A DNA stretch of 64,000 nucleotides, from assembly GCA_963975885.1 (NCBI GenBank), contig CAXBIS010000002.1, positions 124,001 through 188,000 of the forward strand. The letters run 5' to 3'. The position numbers and the translations under genes were made by a program. Below the pieces are notes generated by a model. The model saw only the letters and a list, made by a program, of their open reading frames with translations. It was not told where the DNA came from and searched no databases. Shown one piece after another: positions 53,526-63,538 of the stretch (position 1 is the stretch's first letter; each line of letters begins with the position of its first letter). The DNA is from Pseudazoarcus sp963975885 (GTDB taxonomy: Bacteria > Pseudomonadota > Gammaproteobacteria > Burkholderiales > Rhodocyclaceae).

Positions 53526-54419
53526 TCAGATCAGAGACTTGAGCAGCTTGGCCATCACGGACGGGTCACGCGTGATCTTGAAGCCCGACTCTTCCATGAT
53601 CGCGAGCTTGGCGTCCGCCGTATCCTCGCCGCCAGAGATCAGCGCACCGGCGTGGCCCATGCGCTTGCCCGCAGGCGCGGTCACGCCGGCGATGAAGCCC
53701 ACGACCGGCTTGCTCATGTTCTCCTTGCACCAGCGAGCGGCCGTCGCCTCGTCCGGCCCGCCGATCTCGCCGATCATGATGATCGCGTCGGTGTCCGGAT
53801 CATCGTTGAACATCTGCATGACGTCGATGTGCTTGAGACCATTGATCGGGTCACCGCCGATGTTGACCACGGTGGATTGGCCGAGACCGACATCCGACAA
53901 CTGCGCAGCGGCTTCATAGGTCAGCGTGCCCGAACGCGAGACGACGCCGATGCGCCCCTTCTTGTGAATGTGGCCCGGCATGATGCCGATCTTGAGCTCT
54001 TCGGGCGTGATCACGCCCGAGCAGTTCGGCCCGATCAGCAGCGTGCGCTTGCCGCCGGCCGCTTCCTTGGCGCGCATCTTGTTGCGAACCGTCAGCATGT
54101 CGCGCACCGGGATGCCCTCGGTGATGCAGATCACCAGATCGAGGTCAGCGTCGACCGCTTCCTGGATCGCGGCCGCAGCACCGGCCGGCGGCACGTAGAT
54201 GACGGAGGCAGTGGCGCCGGTGGCAGACTTGGCGTCGGCCACGGTACCGAAGATGGGCACGTCCATCAGCGACTCGCCCGCCTTCTTCGGGTTCACGCCG
54301 GCGACGAAGCAGTTCTTGCCGTTGGCGTACTCGATGCACTTCTCGGTGTGGAACTGACCGGTCTTGCCGGTCATGCCCTGGGTAATGACCTTGGTGTCCT
54401 TGTTGATCAGGATCGACAT
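53526..54419 (-). CDS. sucD: Succinyl-CoA synthetase (ligase) alpha subunit
   Basis: 297 aa TCA-cycle enzyme, Rossmann CoA-binding domain (QGMTGKTGQFHTEK, PNCSGVITP) and the phosphorylated active-site His in GHAGALISGGEDTA. Follows sucC by 12 bp. No operon partner genes of the 2-oxoglutarate dehydrogenase complex are here. Confidence 0.97.
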   Translation of the reverse strand: MSILINKDTKVITQGMTGKTGQFHTEKCIEYANGKNCFVAGVNPKKAGESLMDVPIFGTVADAKSATGATASVIYVPPAGAAAAIQEAVDADLDLVICITEGIPVRDMLTVRNKMRAKEAAGGKRTLLIGPNCSGVITPEELKIGIMPGHIHKKGRIGVVSRSGTLTYEAAAQLSDVGLGQSTVVNIGGDPINGLKHIDVMQMFNDDPDTDAIIMIGEIGGPDEATAARWCKENMSKPVVGFIAGVTAPAGKRMGHAGALISGGEDTADAKLAIMEESGFKITRDPSVMAKLLKSLI

Positions 54420-54431
54420 TCGGATGCTCCC

Positions 54432-55592
<1,161 letters not shown>

Positions 55593-55863
55593 GTTTGCCC
55601 TTCGATCGGAGTTGCGGCCTCTGTCGGGCCGCGAACGGTTGATGGGACGAAGCGAATTTTCTCGTGTCTGGCGGATGACGTCGCCGGGATATCGACACCC
55701 TCCTGCGGCCACGCCTGATGGGCGGACCCTGTCATGACTCGCTCCCCGATCGGGAGCTTCCGTTGCCAAGAACCGCGCAGTTTATAACGGCAATTGGATT
55801 GTGGAAATCCCGTATACCTTCGTGCATGCCGCGTTGCGCGGCGCAACATCGCCACGACGAACC
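55593..55863 (-). promoter_or_regulatory. sucC upstream region with candidate -10 and leader hairpin
   Basis: 271 bp, no gene. On the minus strand TATAAA at 55786-55781 is a fair -10 with a weak -35. Downstream a palindrome GCTCCC-N5-GGGAGC (55741-55757) could form a 6-bp hairpin in the leader. The Nif3-like gene ends on the far side. Confidence 0.4.
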
Positions 55864-56613
55864 TCATACCGGGTTGTCGACATCGACGAATGACACCTCG
55901 AGCCCGAACTCGCTGGCGAGGTGATCGCCCAGTGCACGAATCCCGTAACGCTCCGTCGCATGGTGCCCAGCGCCGATATACGGAACGCCGGCCTCCCGCG
56001 CCAGATGCACGGTGGGTTCAGAGATTTCGCCCGAGACGTAGACGTCCGCACCCGCTGCGATGGCCTGCTCGAAGAATCCCTGGGCTGCTCCGGTGCACCA
56101 CGCAATGCGCTGCACCATGCGCGATTCGTCGCCGACGAGCAGCGGTTCTCGCCCGAGAAGACGGCCGAGCGAGGCCGCGAGCTCGCCCGCGCTTGACGGA
56201 TGTTCCGGACGCCCCACCCATCCGAGCTGCTGATCGCCGAAGCGCACCGTGTCCGCAACCCATCCGGCCAGACGCCCGAGTTGCGCGTTATTGCCCAGTT
56301 GTGGATGCGCGTCGAGCGGCAGGTGATAGCCGAACAGCGAGATGTCGTTCTTCAGCAATGTCGCGATGCGCCGCCTGCGCACGCCGGTGATGCGCCCGTC
56401 CTCGCCGCGCCAGAACCAGCCGTGGTGGACGAACACGGCATCGACACCCTGTTCCACCGCATGGTCGAGCAGTGCCTGACTCGCGGTGACGCCGCAAAGC
56501 ACGCGACGCACCTCGGGGCGTCCTTCCACTTGCAGACCGTTTGGGCAATAATCGCGGAAGCTCGTCACGTCGAGCAGCGTATCTACGTATTCCTGCAGTT
56601 CGGTCAGTCGCAT
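55864..56613 (-). CDS. Nif3-like dinuclear metal-centre protein (YbgI-type)
   Basis: 249 aa. His-rich sites of the family: VHHGWFWRGED, YHLPLDAHPQLGNN, CTGAAQGF and GEISEPTVHLAREAG-PYIGAGHHATERYG. These bind two metal ions in a toroidal hexamer; E. coli YbgI has been linked to DNA repair and GTP cyclohydrolase-like chemistry is only a label. Start MRLTELQEYVDTLL has GGAGG upstream. Divergent from the DegS-type protease, 84 bp apart. Confidence 0.9.
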   Translation of the reverse strand: MRLTELQEYVDTLLDVTSFRDYCPNGLQVEGRPEVRRVLCGVTASQALLDHAVEQGVDAVFVHHGWFWRGEDGRITGVRRRRIATLLKNDISLFGYHLPLDAHPQLGNNAQLGRLAGWVADTVRFGDQQLGWVGRPEHPSSAGELAASLGRLLGREPLLVGDESRMVQRIAWCTGAAQGFFEQAIAAGADVYVSGEISEPTVHLAREAGVPYIGAGHHATERYGIRALGDHLASEFGLEVSFVDVDNPV

Positions 56614-56697
56614 CGTTCCTCCGCGGCAGTGTTCCGACACCGATGATACCGGACCGGCATCGCCGTCCGGACCCGTGCCACCGGGGGTTTCCGTTTC

Positions 56698-57858
56698 ATG
56701 AATCGTCTCTGGTTGATCTTCGCCCAGGCCGTCACCGTCGCCGTCGCCGTCCTTTTCGTGCTCGACACCCTCAAGCCCGGGTGGATCAACGGCGCGCCGC
56801 GCTCGGCGGTGGTGACGGTGCGCGAGGCGCCGTCCACGCGCACGCCACCCGACAGCGGGGGCAGCGCATCGTACGCCGCTGCGGCAGCCCGATCCATGCC
56901 GGCCGTCGTGCATGTATTCACACGCAGCGTGATCGAGGCCCCGCCCCACCCACTGCTCGACGACCCGCTCTTCCGCCGTTTCTTTGGTGCGCCGCCGGGA
57001 GGTGGCCCGCGTCAGCAGACCTCCGGTCTCGGGTCCGGCGTCATTGTCAGCGACGACGGCTACATCCTGACCAACAATCACGTGGTCGAGACTGCGGACC
57101 AGATCCAGGTCGCCCTGCACGACGGGCGCAAGTTCCCCGCCCGCGTCGTCGGCCTGGACCCCGAATCGGACCTGGCCGTGCTGCGTATCGACGATGCCGA
57201 GAATCTTCCCGCGATCACCTTCGCGCCGCAGGGAGAACTGCACATCGGTGACGTCGTTCTGGCGATCGGCAACCCCTTCGGCGTCGGACAGACCGTGACC
57301 ATGGGCATCGTCTCGGCGCTGGGGCGCTCGCGCCTGGGCATCAACACCTTCGAGGATTACATCCAGACCGACGCGGCGATCAACCCCGGCAACTCGGGCG
57401 GCGCACTGGTTGACGCGGGGGGCAACCTGATCGGTATCAATACCGCGATCTATTCGCGTTCGGGCGGCTCCCTCGGTATCGGCTTCGCGATTCCGGCCCG
57501 ACTGGCGCGTGACGTGTTCGACCAGATCGTTGCCAACGGTCAGGTCACGCGCGGATGGATCGGCGTCGAGCTGCAGGCGCTCACCCCGGACCTGGGTGAA
57601 TCGTTCGGGCTCGGGAATGTCTCCGGCGCGCTGATCGCCGGCGTGTTGCGCGGCAGCCCGGCCGAGCGTGGCGGACTGCGCCCGGGCGACGTGCTTACCT
57701 CGGTCGAGAGCCGCCCCATCGACGACCCGCGCAGCGTGCTCGACTCGATCGCCGAACTGCGACCCGGACAGCACGCACGCCTCGAACTGCTGCGCGGCGG
57801 CGAGCCGATCGAACTGTCAGTGGAAATCGCACGCCGGCCGACGCCGGGCGGCCGCTGA
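56698..57858 (+). CDS. DegS/DegQ-type periplasmic trypsin-like protease with PDZ domain
   Basis: 386 aa. N-terminal membrane anchor (5-22), protease domain with triad H128 (NNHVV), D158 (SDLAVL) and S233 (GNSGGA), then a single PDZ domain from about 285 (GVLRGSPAERGGLRPGDVL). One anchor and one PDZ domain are the DegS layout, so a role in envelope stress signalling is possible; it lies beside tatC in betaproteobacteria. The disordered DSGGSASYAAAAARSMP segment links anchor and protease. No SD beyond a GGGGG is seen. Confidence 0.9.
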   Translation: MNRLWLIFAQAVTVAVAVLFVLDTLKPGWINGAPRSAVVTVREAPSTRTPPDSGGSASYAAAAARSMPAVVHVFTRSVIEAPPHPLLDDPLFRRFFGAPPGGGPRQQTSGLGSGVIVSDDGYILTNNHVVETADQIQVALHDGRKFPARVVGLDPESDLAVLRIDDAENLPAITFAPQGELHIGDVVLAIGNPFGVGQTVTMGIVSALGRSRLGINTFEDYIQTDAAINPGNSGGALVDAGGNLIGINTAIYSRSGGSLGIGFAIPARLARDVFDQIVANGQVTRGWIGVELQALTPDLGESFGLGNVSGALIAGVLRGSPAERGGLRPGDVLTSVESRPIDDPRSVLDSIAELRPGQHARLELLRGGEPIELSVEIARRPTPGGR

Positions 57859-57881
57859 GCAACGGTCGCGCCCGGACCTGA

Positions 57882-58688
57882 TCACTTGGACTTCTCGGCT
57901 TCCTCGATGCGGTCCAGTTCGCCGTCCAGGTCCTGCTCGGTCGGCGCCGCATAGGGCGCTTCGTCCAGACCCTTTTCCTCGCGCTTCCTGGCAAACATGC
58001 GCGCCAGGAAGATGCCCACTTCGTAGAGCACGATCATCGGCACGGCGAGCATGAACTGCGAGATCACGTCCGGCGGCGTGATGATGGCCGCAATCACGAA
58101 GGCGCCGACGATGACGTAGGGCCGCGCCTCCTTCAGGGCCTGGATGCTGACCAGGCCGGCGCCGGCGAGCAGGATGACGACCACCGGCACCTCGAAGGTC
58201 AGCCCGAAAGCGATGAACAGCGTCATCACGAAGGACAGGTACTGCTCGATATCCGGCGCCACCATGATGCTCTTGGGCGCGAACTCGTAGATGAACTTGA
58301 AGACGGTCTGGAACACGAAGAAATAGCAGAACGCCATGCCTGCAAGGAACAACAGCGTCGTACCCACGACCAGCGGCAGACCAACCCGCTTCTCATGCGA
58401 GTACAGCCCCGGCGCGATGAAGGCCCACACCTGATGCAGGACGTAGGGCAAGGCGACCAGAAAGGCCGCGAGCAAGGTCACCTTGATCGGCACGAAGAAC
58501 GGCGTGACCACCCCGGTGGCGATCATGTTGGTGCCTGCGGGCAGGGTGTTCATCATCGGCAGCGCGAGGATGTCGTAGATGTCGCTGGCCCAGGGCATCA
58601 GGGCGATGAAGACGACGAGCATCGCAACGACGGCCCGCAGCAGGCGGTCGCGCAGTTCAACCAGATGAGAGATGAAGGTATCTTCCAC
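57882..58688 (-). CDS. tatC: Sec-independent translocase subunit TatC
   Basis: 268 aa, six membrane helices. Signature HLVELRDRLLRA at 9-20 (the twin-arginine signal-peptide site with Glu), FIAPGLYSHEKR, and FGLTFEVPVV. The GTG start is 5 bp after tatB. C-terminal acidic tail DELDRIEEAEK. Converges with the DegS-type gene. Confidence 0.95.
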   Translation of the reverse strand: MEDTFISHLVELRDRLLRAVVAMLVVFIALMPWASDIYDILALPMMNTLPAGTNMIATGVVTPFFVPIKVTLLAAFLVALPYVLHQVWAFIAPGLYSHEKRVGLPLVVGTTLLFLAGMAFCYFFVFQTVFKFIYEFAPKSIMVAPDIEQYLSFVMTLFIAFGLTFEVPVVVILLAGAGLVSIQALKEARPYVIVGAFVIAAIITPPDVISQFMLAVPMIVLYEVGIFLARMFARKREEKGLDEAPYAAPTEQDLDGELDRIEEAEKSK

Positions 58689-58693
58689 TTGCG

Positions 58694-59158
58694 TCAGCCC
58701 CCGCTACGTCCGCTCTCGGGGCTGGGCTCGCCCGACGCCGGTGAATCAGTGGCAGGCGTTTCAACCGCGGTGCCCGGCGCGGGCGCAGCCGGCTCCTCGG
58801 GCCAGGATTCTGTCGCGCTCGAAGCCGGACTCATCGGAGGAGCATCGGTCGACTCGCCTTCGATGCCCTGGCGCACCTCGGACGTGGTCTGGCGGAATTC
58901 AGATTCCACGCTATCCGCCTGCTGGCGCACCGAAGACTCGAGATCACGAGCCTGATCCTTGACCTGCTCCTGCAGCTTCTTGAGTTCCTCGAGCTGCATC
59001 TCGCGCGACACATCGGCCTTCACGTCCGACACGTAACGCTGCATGCGTCCGAGCAGGTGACCGACGGTGCGCGCGACCTTGGGAAGACGTTGCGGCCCGA
59101 CCACAATGAGGGCGATGACCGCAACGAGGAGCATCTCGGAAAAGCCGAAATCGAACAT
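58694..59158 (-). CDS. tatB: Sec-independent translocase subunit TatB
   Basis: 154 aa. One N-terminal helix (residues 5-20) with GP hinge (VVGPQRLPKVARTVG), an amphipathic helix, then a coiled coil (EELKKLQEQVKDQARDLESS) and an acidic Pro/Ala/Ser-rich tail. Recognises twin-arginine substrates with TatC. It begins 79 bp after tatA, the gap holding a strong hairpin. Confidence 0.93.
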   Translation of the reverse strand: MFDFGFSEMLLVAVIALIVVGPQRLPKVARTVGHLLGRMQRYVSDVKADVSREMQLEELKKLQEQVKDQARDLESSVRQQADSVESEFRQTTSEVRQGIEGESTDAPPMSPASSATESWPEEPAAPAPGTAVETPATDSPASGEPSPESGRSGG

Positions 59159-59202
59159 GCAATGAAATCCGCGAAACCGGCGACGGCGGTCGCCACGCTA
59201 AC

Positions 59203-59222
59203 GGGCCGCCGGTCGGCGGCCC
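59203..59222 (-). repeat. GC hairpin between tatA and tatB
   Basis: On the minus strand a perfect 8-bp stem (GGGCCGCC and complement) with loop GACC, 16 bp after the tatA stop. No T-tract follows, so it may stabilise the tatA message or dampen transcription into tatB. Confidence 0.6.
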
Positions 59223-59237
59223 GGGGCAGGCGCATGG

Positions 59238-59471
59238 TCAGGAATTGACCTTGTCGGACTTCTCCTTGACCTCGGCGTCGAGGGTGTCGGAATCCGCGAT
59301 GCGATTGGTGTTGTTGTCGTCAGCCGACGTTTCGGTCTCCTTCATGCCCTGCTTGAAGCCTTTGACCGCACCGCCCAGGTCGGAGCCGACGTTGCGCAGC
59401 TTCTTGGTACCGAAGACCAGCAGGACGATCACCAGGACGACCAGCCAATGCCAGATGCTGAAAGAACCCAT
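59238..59471 (-). CDS. tatA: Sec-independent translocase subunit TatA
   Basis: 77 aa. Short N-terminal helix (6-20, IWHWLVVLVIVLLVFG), FGTKKLRNVGSDLGGAVKGFKQGM amphipathic helix with the conserved Phe-Gly, and an acidic tail. Forms the pore oligomer with TatBC. It follows hinT by 10 bp. Confidence 0.93.
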   Translation of the reverse strand: MGSFSIWHWLVVLVIVLLVFGTKKLRNVGSDLGGAVKGFKQGMKETETSADDNNTNRIADSDTLDAEVKEKSDKVNS

Positions 59472-59481
59472 TACGCTCTCC

Positions 59482-59829
59482 TCAATGCTTCAACATGGCC
59501 GGCAGCACGTCCGGACCACCTAGTATATGGACGTGCAAATGATACACCTCCTGCCGCCCCACTCGCCCGGTATTGACGATCGTCCGGTAGCCTTCTTCGA
59601 GTCCTTGCTGGCGTGCGAGATCCGCAGCCACCGTCATGATCTTGCCCATCAGGGCGGCGTGCTCCGCGCGCACATCAAGCATCGACTCGATGTGCGCCTT
59701 CGGGATGATCAGCAAATGCACCGGGGCAGCCGGACGAATGTCATGGAAGGCGACGACATCGTCGTCCTCGAAGAGCTTGTTCGCCGGGATGTCGCCGGCG
59801 ACGATCTTGCAGAAAATACAGTCGCTCAC
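59482..59829 (-). CDS. hinT: Histidine-triad nucleotide-binding protein (HinT-type)
   Basis: 115 aa purine-nucleoside phosphoramidase/HIT hydrolase. H97, H99 and H101 are in HLHVHILGG; CIFCKIVAGDIPA is the family N-terminus. GTG 59829 gives MSDCIFCK, the usual start; ATG 59841 (MEAR) would add four residues and follows the hisE stop by 1 nt. HisE-hinT-tatA is a familiar order. Confidence 0.88.
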   Translation of the reverse strand: MSDCIFCKIVAGDIPANKLFEDDDVVAFHDIRPAAPVHLLIIPKAHIESMLDVRAEHAALMGKIMTVAADLARQQGLEEGYRTIVNTGRVGRQEVYHLHVHILGGPDVLPAMLKH

Positions 59830-59842
59830 GCGCGCCTCCATG

Positions 59843-60166
59843 TCATTTGTTGCGGGCGTTCTTCTCGTCGATGCCGGAAATGCCTTCACGTCGACGGAAT
59901 TCGGCGACGACATCGTCGACGCCCAACCCATGGTGCCTCAACAGCACCAGCGAATGAAACCACAGATCGACGACTTCGCGCACCAGATGCAGGCGATCGC
60001 CGTCCTTGGCGGCCATGATGGTCTCGGCCGCTTCTTCCGCGACTTTCTTGCAGATCGCGTCATTGCCCTTGGCGTACAGGCTGGACACGTAAGACGAGTC
60101 CGGGTTCGCGCTCTTGCGCGCCTCGAGCGTGTCGGACACGCGACGCAGCACTTCGAGATCGATCAT
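59843..60166 (-). CDS. hisE: Phosphoribosyl-ATP pyrophosphatase
   Basis: 107 aa, second step of histidine synthesis. MazG-like metal-binding AEEAAETIMA and REVVDLWFHSLVLL are the family motifs. Separate from hisI, which it overlaps by ATGA. Confidence 0.93.
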   Translation of the reverse strand: MIDLEVLRRVSDTLEARKSANPDSSYVSSLYAKGNDAICKKVAEEAAETIMAAKDGDRLHLVREVVDLWFHSLVLLRHHGLGVDDVVAEFRRREGISGIDEKNARNK

Positions 60167-60552
60167 TTGTAGATGTCCTTCGGCGACTTGATCACCGGCT
60201 CGACCGCTTCCCAGCGGCCATCAGTCATACGGCGCTGGAAGAAGCAACTGTGACGCCCCGTGTGGCAAGCGATCCCGCCGACCTGCTCGACGCGCAGCAA
60301 CACGACGTCGTTGTCACAATCGATGCGCATGTCGAGCACACGCTGCGTGTGGCCGGACTCCTCGCCCTTGTGCCACAGCTTGCCGCGCGAGCGCGACCAG
60401 TACACGGCCTCGCCCAGTTCGGCGGTGCGCGCGAGCGCCTCGCGGTTCATCCAGGCGAACATCAGCACGTCACCGGAGGATGCCTCCTGCGCGATCACCG
60501 GGACGAGCCCATGCTCGTCCCAACGCACGTCGTCGAGCCAGGCCTCGCTCAC
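60163..60552 (-). CDS. hisI: Phosphoribosyl-AMP cyclohydrolase
   Basis: 129 aa, third step of histidine synthesis. Zn/Mg ligands lie in DMRIDCDNDVVLL and CHTGRHSCFFQ. The start is GTG overlapping the hisF stop (GTGA). Confidence 0.94.
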   Translation of the reverse strand: MSEAWLDDVRWDEHGLVPVIAQEASSGDVLMFAWMNREALARTAELGEAVYWSRSRGKLWHKGEESGHTQRVLDMRIDCDNDVVLLRVEQVGGIACHTGRHSCFFQRRMTDGRWEAVEPVIKSPKDIYK

Positions 60553-61307
60553 AGGCGCACCTCGATGCCTCGCGCGCGCATGACTTCCTTGGCCTCGCGT
60601 ACGGTGTGCTGCCCGAAATGGAAGATGCTCGCTGCCAGCACTGCGTCGGCGTGGCCGATCGACACGCCGTCGGCCAGATGGTCCAGATTGCCCACTCCGC
60701 CACTGGCGATCACCGGTACCGTCACGGCATCCGACACCGCGCGCGTCAGTTCCAGGTCGAAGCCGGACTTGGTGCCGTCACGATCCATGCTGGTGAGCAG
60801 GATTTCGCCGGCACCCAGCGCCACCACGTGCTTGGCCCATTCGACCGCATCCAGCCCGGTGTCGTTGCGCCCGCCGTGGGTAAACACGTGCCACACGCCG
60901 GGCGCCACGGCCTTGGCGTCGATCGCCACCACGATGCACTGGCTGCCGACCTTGCCCGAGGCATCGGCGACGAGCTGCGGATTGTTGACGGCGGCGGTGT
61001 TCATGCTGACCTTGTCCGCGCCGGCGTTGAGCAGGCGGCGCACGTCATCGACGCTGCGCACGCCACCGCCCACCGTGAGCGGGATGAAGACCTGGTTGGC
61101 GACTTCCTCGACCACGTGCAGGATGATGTCGCGCGCATCCGAACTGGCGGTGATGTCGAGAAAGGTCAGCTCGTCCGCGCCCTGCTCATCGTAGCGACGC
61201 GCAATTTCCACCGGATCGCCGGCGTCGCGCAGCTCGACGAAGTTCACGCCCTTGACCACGCGCCCGGCGCTGACGTCGAGACAGGGAATGATGCGCTTGG
61301 CGAGCAT
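60549..61307 (-). CDS. hisF: Imidazole glycerol phosphate synthase cyclase subunit
   Basis: 252 aa TIM barrel. Catalytic Asp11 in CLDVSAGRVVKG and the second Asp in VVAIDAKAV; VGGGVRSVDD and SMDRDGTK follow. Works with HisH (not adjacent but two genes upstream). Shares one base with the hisA stop. Confidence 0.96.
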   Translation of the reverse strand: MLAKRIIPCLDVSAGRVVKGVNFVELRDAGDPVEIARRYDEQGADELTFLDITASSDARDIILHVVEEVANQVFIPLTVGGGVRSVDDVRRLLNAGADKVSMNTAAVNNPQLVADASGKVGSQCIVVAIDAKAVAPGVWHVFTHGGRNDTGLDAVEWAKHVVALGAGEILLTSMDRDGTKSGFDLELTRAVSDAVTVPVIASGGVGNLDHLADGVSIGHADAVLAASIFHFGQHTVREAKEVMRARGIEVRL

Positions 61308-62056
61308 CAGTCGCTCGCGCCGTTGAGTTCGTCCGCGCGCGACTGCGCGGCGGCAAAATCCAGCGTGCCTTCGTAGATCGCGCGGCCGGTGATGGCCCCC
61401 ATCACACCCTCGTCCTCGACGGCACACAGACGGTCGATGTCGGCCAGATCCGTAATGCCACCGCTGGCGATGACCGGAATGCGCAAGGCCTGGGCGAGCC
61501 GCACGGTGGCTTCGATGTTGACGCCCGAGAGCATGCCGTCACGACCGATGTCGGTGTAGACCACCGCCTCGACGCCGTAGTCCTCGTACTTCCTGGCCAG
61601 GTCGACGACGTCGTGACCGGTGATCTTGGACCACCCGTCGGTCGCCACCTTGCCGTCACGCGCATCCAGACCGACGATTACATGCCCCGGAAAGGCCGTA
61701 CACGCATCCTGCAGGAATCCGGGATTCTTCACCGCAGCCGTGCCGATGATGACGTAGTGGATGCCGCTGTCGAGATAGGCCTCGATGGTGTCCAGATCAC
61801 GGATGCCGCCGCCCAGTTGCACCGGCAGTTCGTCGCCGACTTCATCGACGATCGCGCGGATGGCAGCCTGGTTCTTTGGCTTTCCGGCAAAGGCGCCGTT
61901 GAGGTCGACAAGGTGGAGTCGGCGCGCACCCAGATCGACCCAGTGTCGCGCCATGGCGCCGGGGTCGTCGGAGAAGACGGTCGCATCGTCCATTTCACCT
62001 TGCTTGAGGCGGACACAGTGTCCGTCCTTCAGGTCGATGGCGGGAATCAGCAGCAT
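61307..62056 (-). CDS. hisA: HisA isomerase (ProFAR isomerase)
   Basis: 249 aa TIM barrel, 1-(5-phosphoribosyl)-5-[(5-phosphoribosylamino)methylideneamino]imidazole-4-carboxamide isomerase. IPAIDLKDGHCVRLKQG (Asp8), QLGGGIRD and YTDIGRDGMLSG are diagnostic. Confidence 0.96.
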   Translation of the reverse strand: MLLIPAIDLKDGHCVRLKQGEMDDATVFSDDPGAMARHWVDLGARRLHLVDLNGAFAGKPKNQAAIRAIVDEVGDELPVQLGGGIRDLDTIEAYLDSGIHYVIIGTAAVKNPGFLQDACTAFPGHVIVGLDARDGKVATDGWSKITGHDVVDLARKYEDYGVEAVVYTDIGRDGMLSGVNIEATVRLAQALRIPVIASGGITDLADIDRLCAVEDEGVMGAITGRAIYEGTLDFAAAQSRADELNGASD

Positions 62057-62081
62057 AGGGGAATCTTGTTGTGCGGGTGGA

Positions 62082-62741
62082 TCAACGGGATGGAATCTCG
62101 GGATTCCAGGAGACGAAATTGGCGAGCAGTTGCAGGCCTGAGCGGGCGCTCTTCTCGGGGTGAAACTGGACCGCGAAGATGTTAGCCCGCCCGACGGCAC
62201 TGGTAAAGCGCACGCCGTAGTCCGTATGAGAGGTCGCGTCCGCCTCGTCGGTGGGCGCGACATGGAAACTGTGCACGAAATAGAAGCGTTCGCCGTTGTC
62301 GATTCCGGACCACAGCGGATGCGACGGGTCGACCTGGTGCACCTCGTTCCAGCCCATGTGCGGCACTTTCAAGCGCATGCCTTCGGGCGCGCTCATGCGC
62401 GCATCCGACGGGAAGCGCACGACGCGTCCGGGCAGGATGCCCAGCCCCGGCACATCGCCCTCCTCGCTGTGATCGAACAGCATTTGCTGCCCGATGCAGA
62501 TCCCCAGGAATGGCTTCGTCGCGGCGGCCTCGATGACCGCCTCACGCGCGCCGCGTGCGTCCAGCTCGCGCATGCAATCGGGCATTGCCCCCTGGCCGGG
62601 GAAGACCACGCGGTCGGCGCGCGCGACCTCGCGTGGATCGGATGTGACGAGCACCCGCGCCTGCGGCGCGACATGTTCGATGGCCTTGGCCACCGAACGC
62701 AGGTTGCCCATGCCGTAATCGATGATGGCAATGTGCGTCAT
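62082..62741 (-). CDS. hisH: Imidazole glycerol phosphate synthase glutamine amidotransferase subunit
   Basis: 219 aa. DYGMGNLRSV at the start, nucleophile Cys82 in GICIGQQML, His/Glu in VQFHPEKS. Supplies ammonia to HisF. Confidence 0.95.
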   Translation of the reverse strand: MTHIAIIDYGMGNLRSVAKAIEHVAPQARVLVTSDPREVARADRVVFPGQGAMPDCMRELDARGAREAVIEAAATKPFLGICIGQQMLFDHSEEGDVPGLGILPGRVVRFPSDARMSAPEGMRLKVPHMGWNEVHQVDPSHPLWSGIDNGERFYFVHSFHVAPTDEADATSHTDYGVRFTSAVGRANIFAVQFHPEKSARSGLQLLANFVSWNPEIPSR

Positions 62742-62784
62742 CGCTGCTTCGCTCACTGTTCGATGCTGGGGCTGCGCAAACGGA

Positions 62785-63372
62785 TCAGAGCGCACCCTTG
62801 GTCGAGGGCACGCTACCGGCCGTACGCTCGTCGCGCTCTGCGGCCATGCGCAACGCACGACCGAAGGCCTTGAAGATGGTCTCGCACTGGTGGTGGGCGT
62901 TGTCGCCGCGCAGATTGTCGATGTGCAGCGTCACGGCGGCATGGTTGACAAAGCCCTGGAAGAATTCGCGCGCCAGGTCCACATCGAAGTTGCCCACATG
63001 CGATCGTGTGTACTCGACAAAATAGTGCAGCCCGGGACGGCCGGAAAAATCCACGACAACGCGCGACAGCGCCTCGTCGAGCGGCACATAGGCATGGCCG
63101 TAGCGACGAATGCCCTTCTTCTCGCCGAGCGCCTTCGCGAAAGCCTGGCCGAGCGTGATGCCGACATCCTCGACGGTGTGATGATCGTCGATATGCGTGT
63201 CGCCCTCGGCGCGCACATCGAGGTCGACCACGCCGTGACGGGCGATCTGGTCAAGCATGTGGTCGAGAAACGGGACGCCGGTCGCGAGACTGGACTTGCC
63301 GCTGCCGTCCAGATCGATCTTGACGGTGATGCGGGTCTCGAGCGTATCGCGGGTAACTTCTGCCTGCCGCAT
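62785..63372 (-). CDS. hisB: Imidazoleglycerol-phosphate dehydratase
   Basis: 195 aa, monofunctional (no phosphatase). Metal motif pairs DIDDHHTVED-like (HIDDHHTVED) and NHAAVTLHIDNLRGDNAHHQCE, with LDEALSR and SHVGNFDVDLAREFF. First gene of hisBHAFIE; the start MRQAEVTRDTLETRI is family-like. Confidence 0.95.
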   Translation of the reverse strand: MRQAEVTRDTLETRITVKIDLDGSGKSSLATGVPFLDHMLDQIARHGVVDLDVRAEGDTHIDDHHTVEDVGITLGQAFAKALGEKKGIRRYGHAYVPLDEALSRVVVDFSGRPGLHYFVEYTRSHVGNFDVDLAREFFQGFVNHAAVTLHIDNLRGDNAHHQCETIFKAFGRALRMAAERDERTAGSVPSTKGAL

Positions 63373-63425
63373 GGGATTCCGGTGCAAAGTGGGTCGGGTG
63401 TCACAGCGTGTGCCATAACCGCCCC

Positions 63426-63434
63426 ATGATACCA
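63426..63434 (-). promoter_or_regulatory. Candidate extended -10 for the his operon
   Basis: TGG-TATCAT on the minus strand, 54 nt before the hisB start, in the 166-bp hisB/hisC gap. Extended -10 form (TGn); no good -35 visible. Confidence 0.38.
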
Positions 63435-63538
63435 TCGCCGCGCACTCCGGCACGACTAGCGACGCGTTCGCAGGGCATCCGCGCAACACCGCCCCGGCCG
63501 GGTCGAAAACCCCCTTACCCGACTTCCGGATCCGTCCC

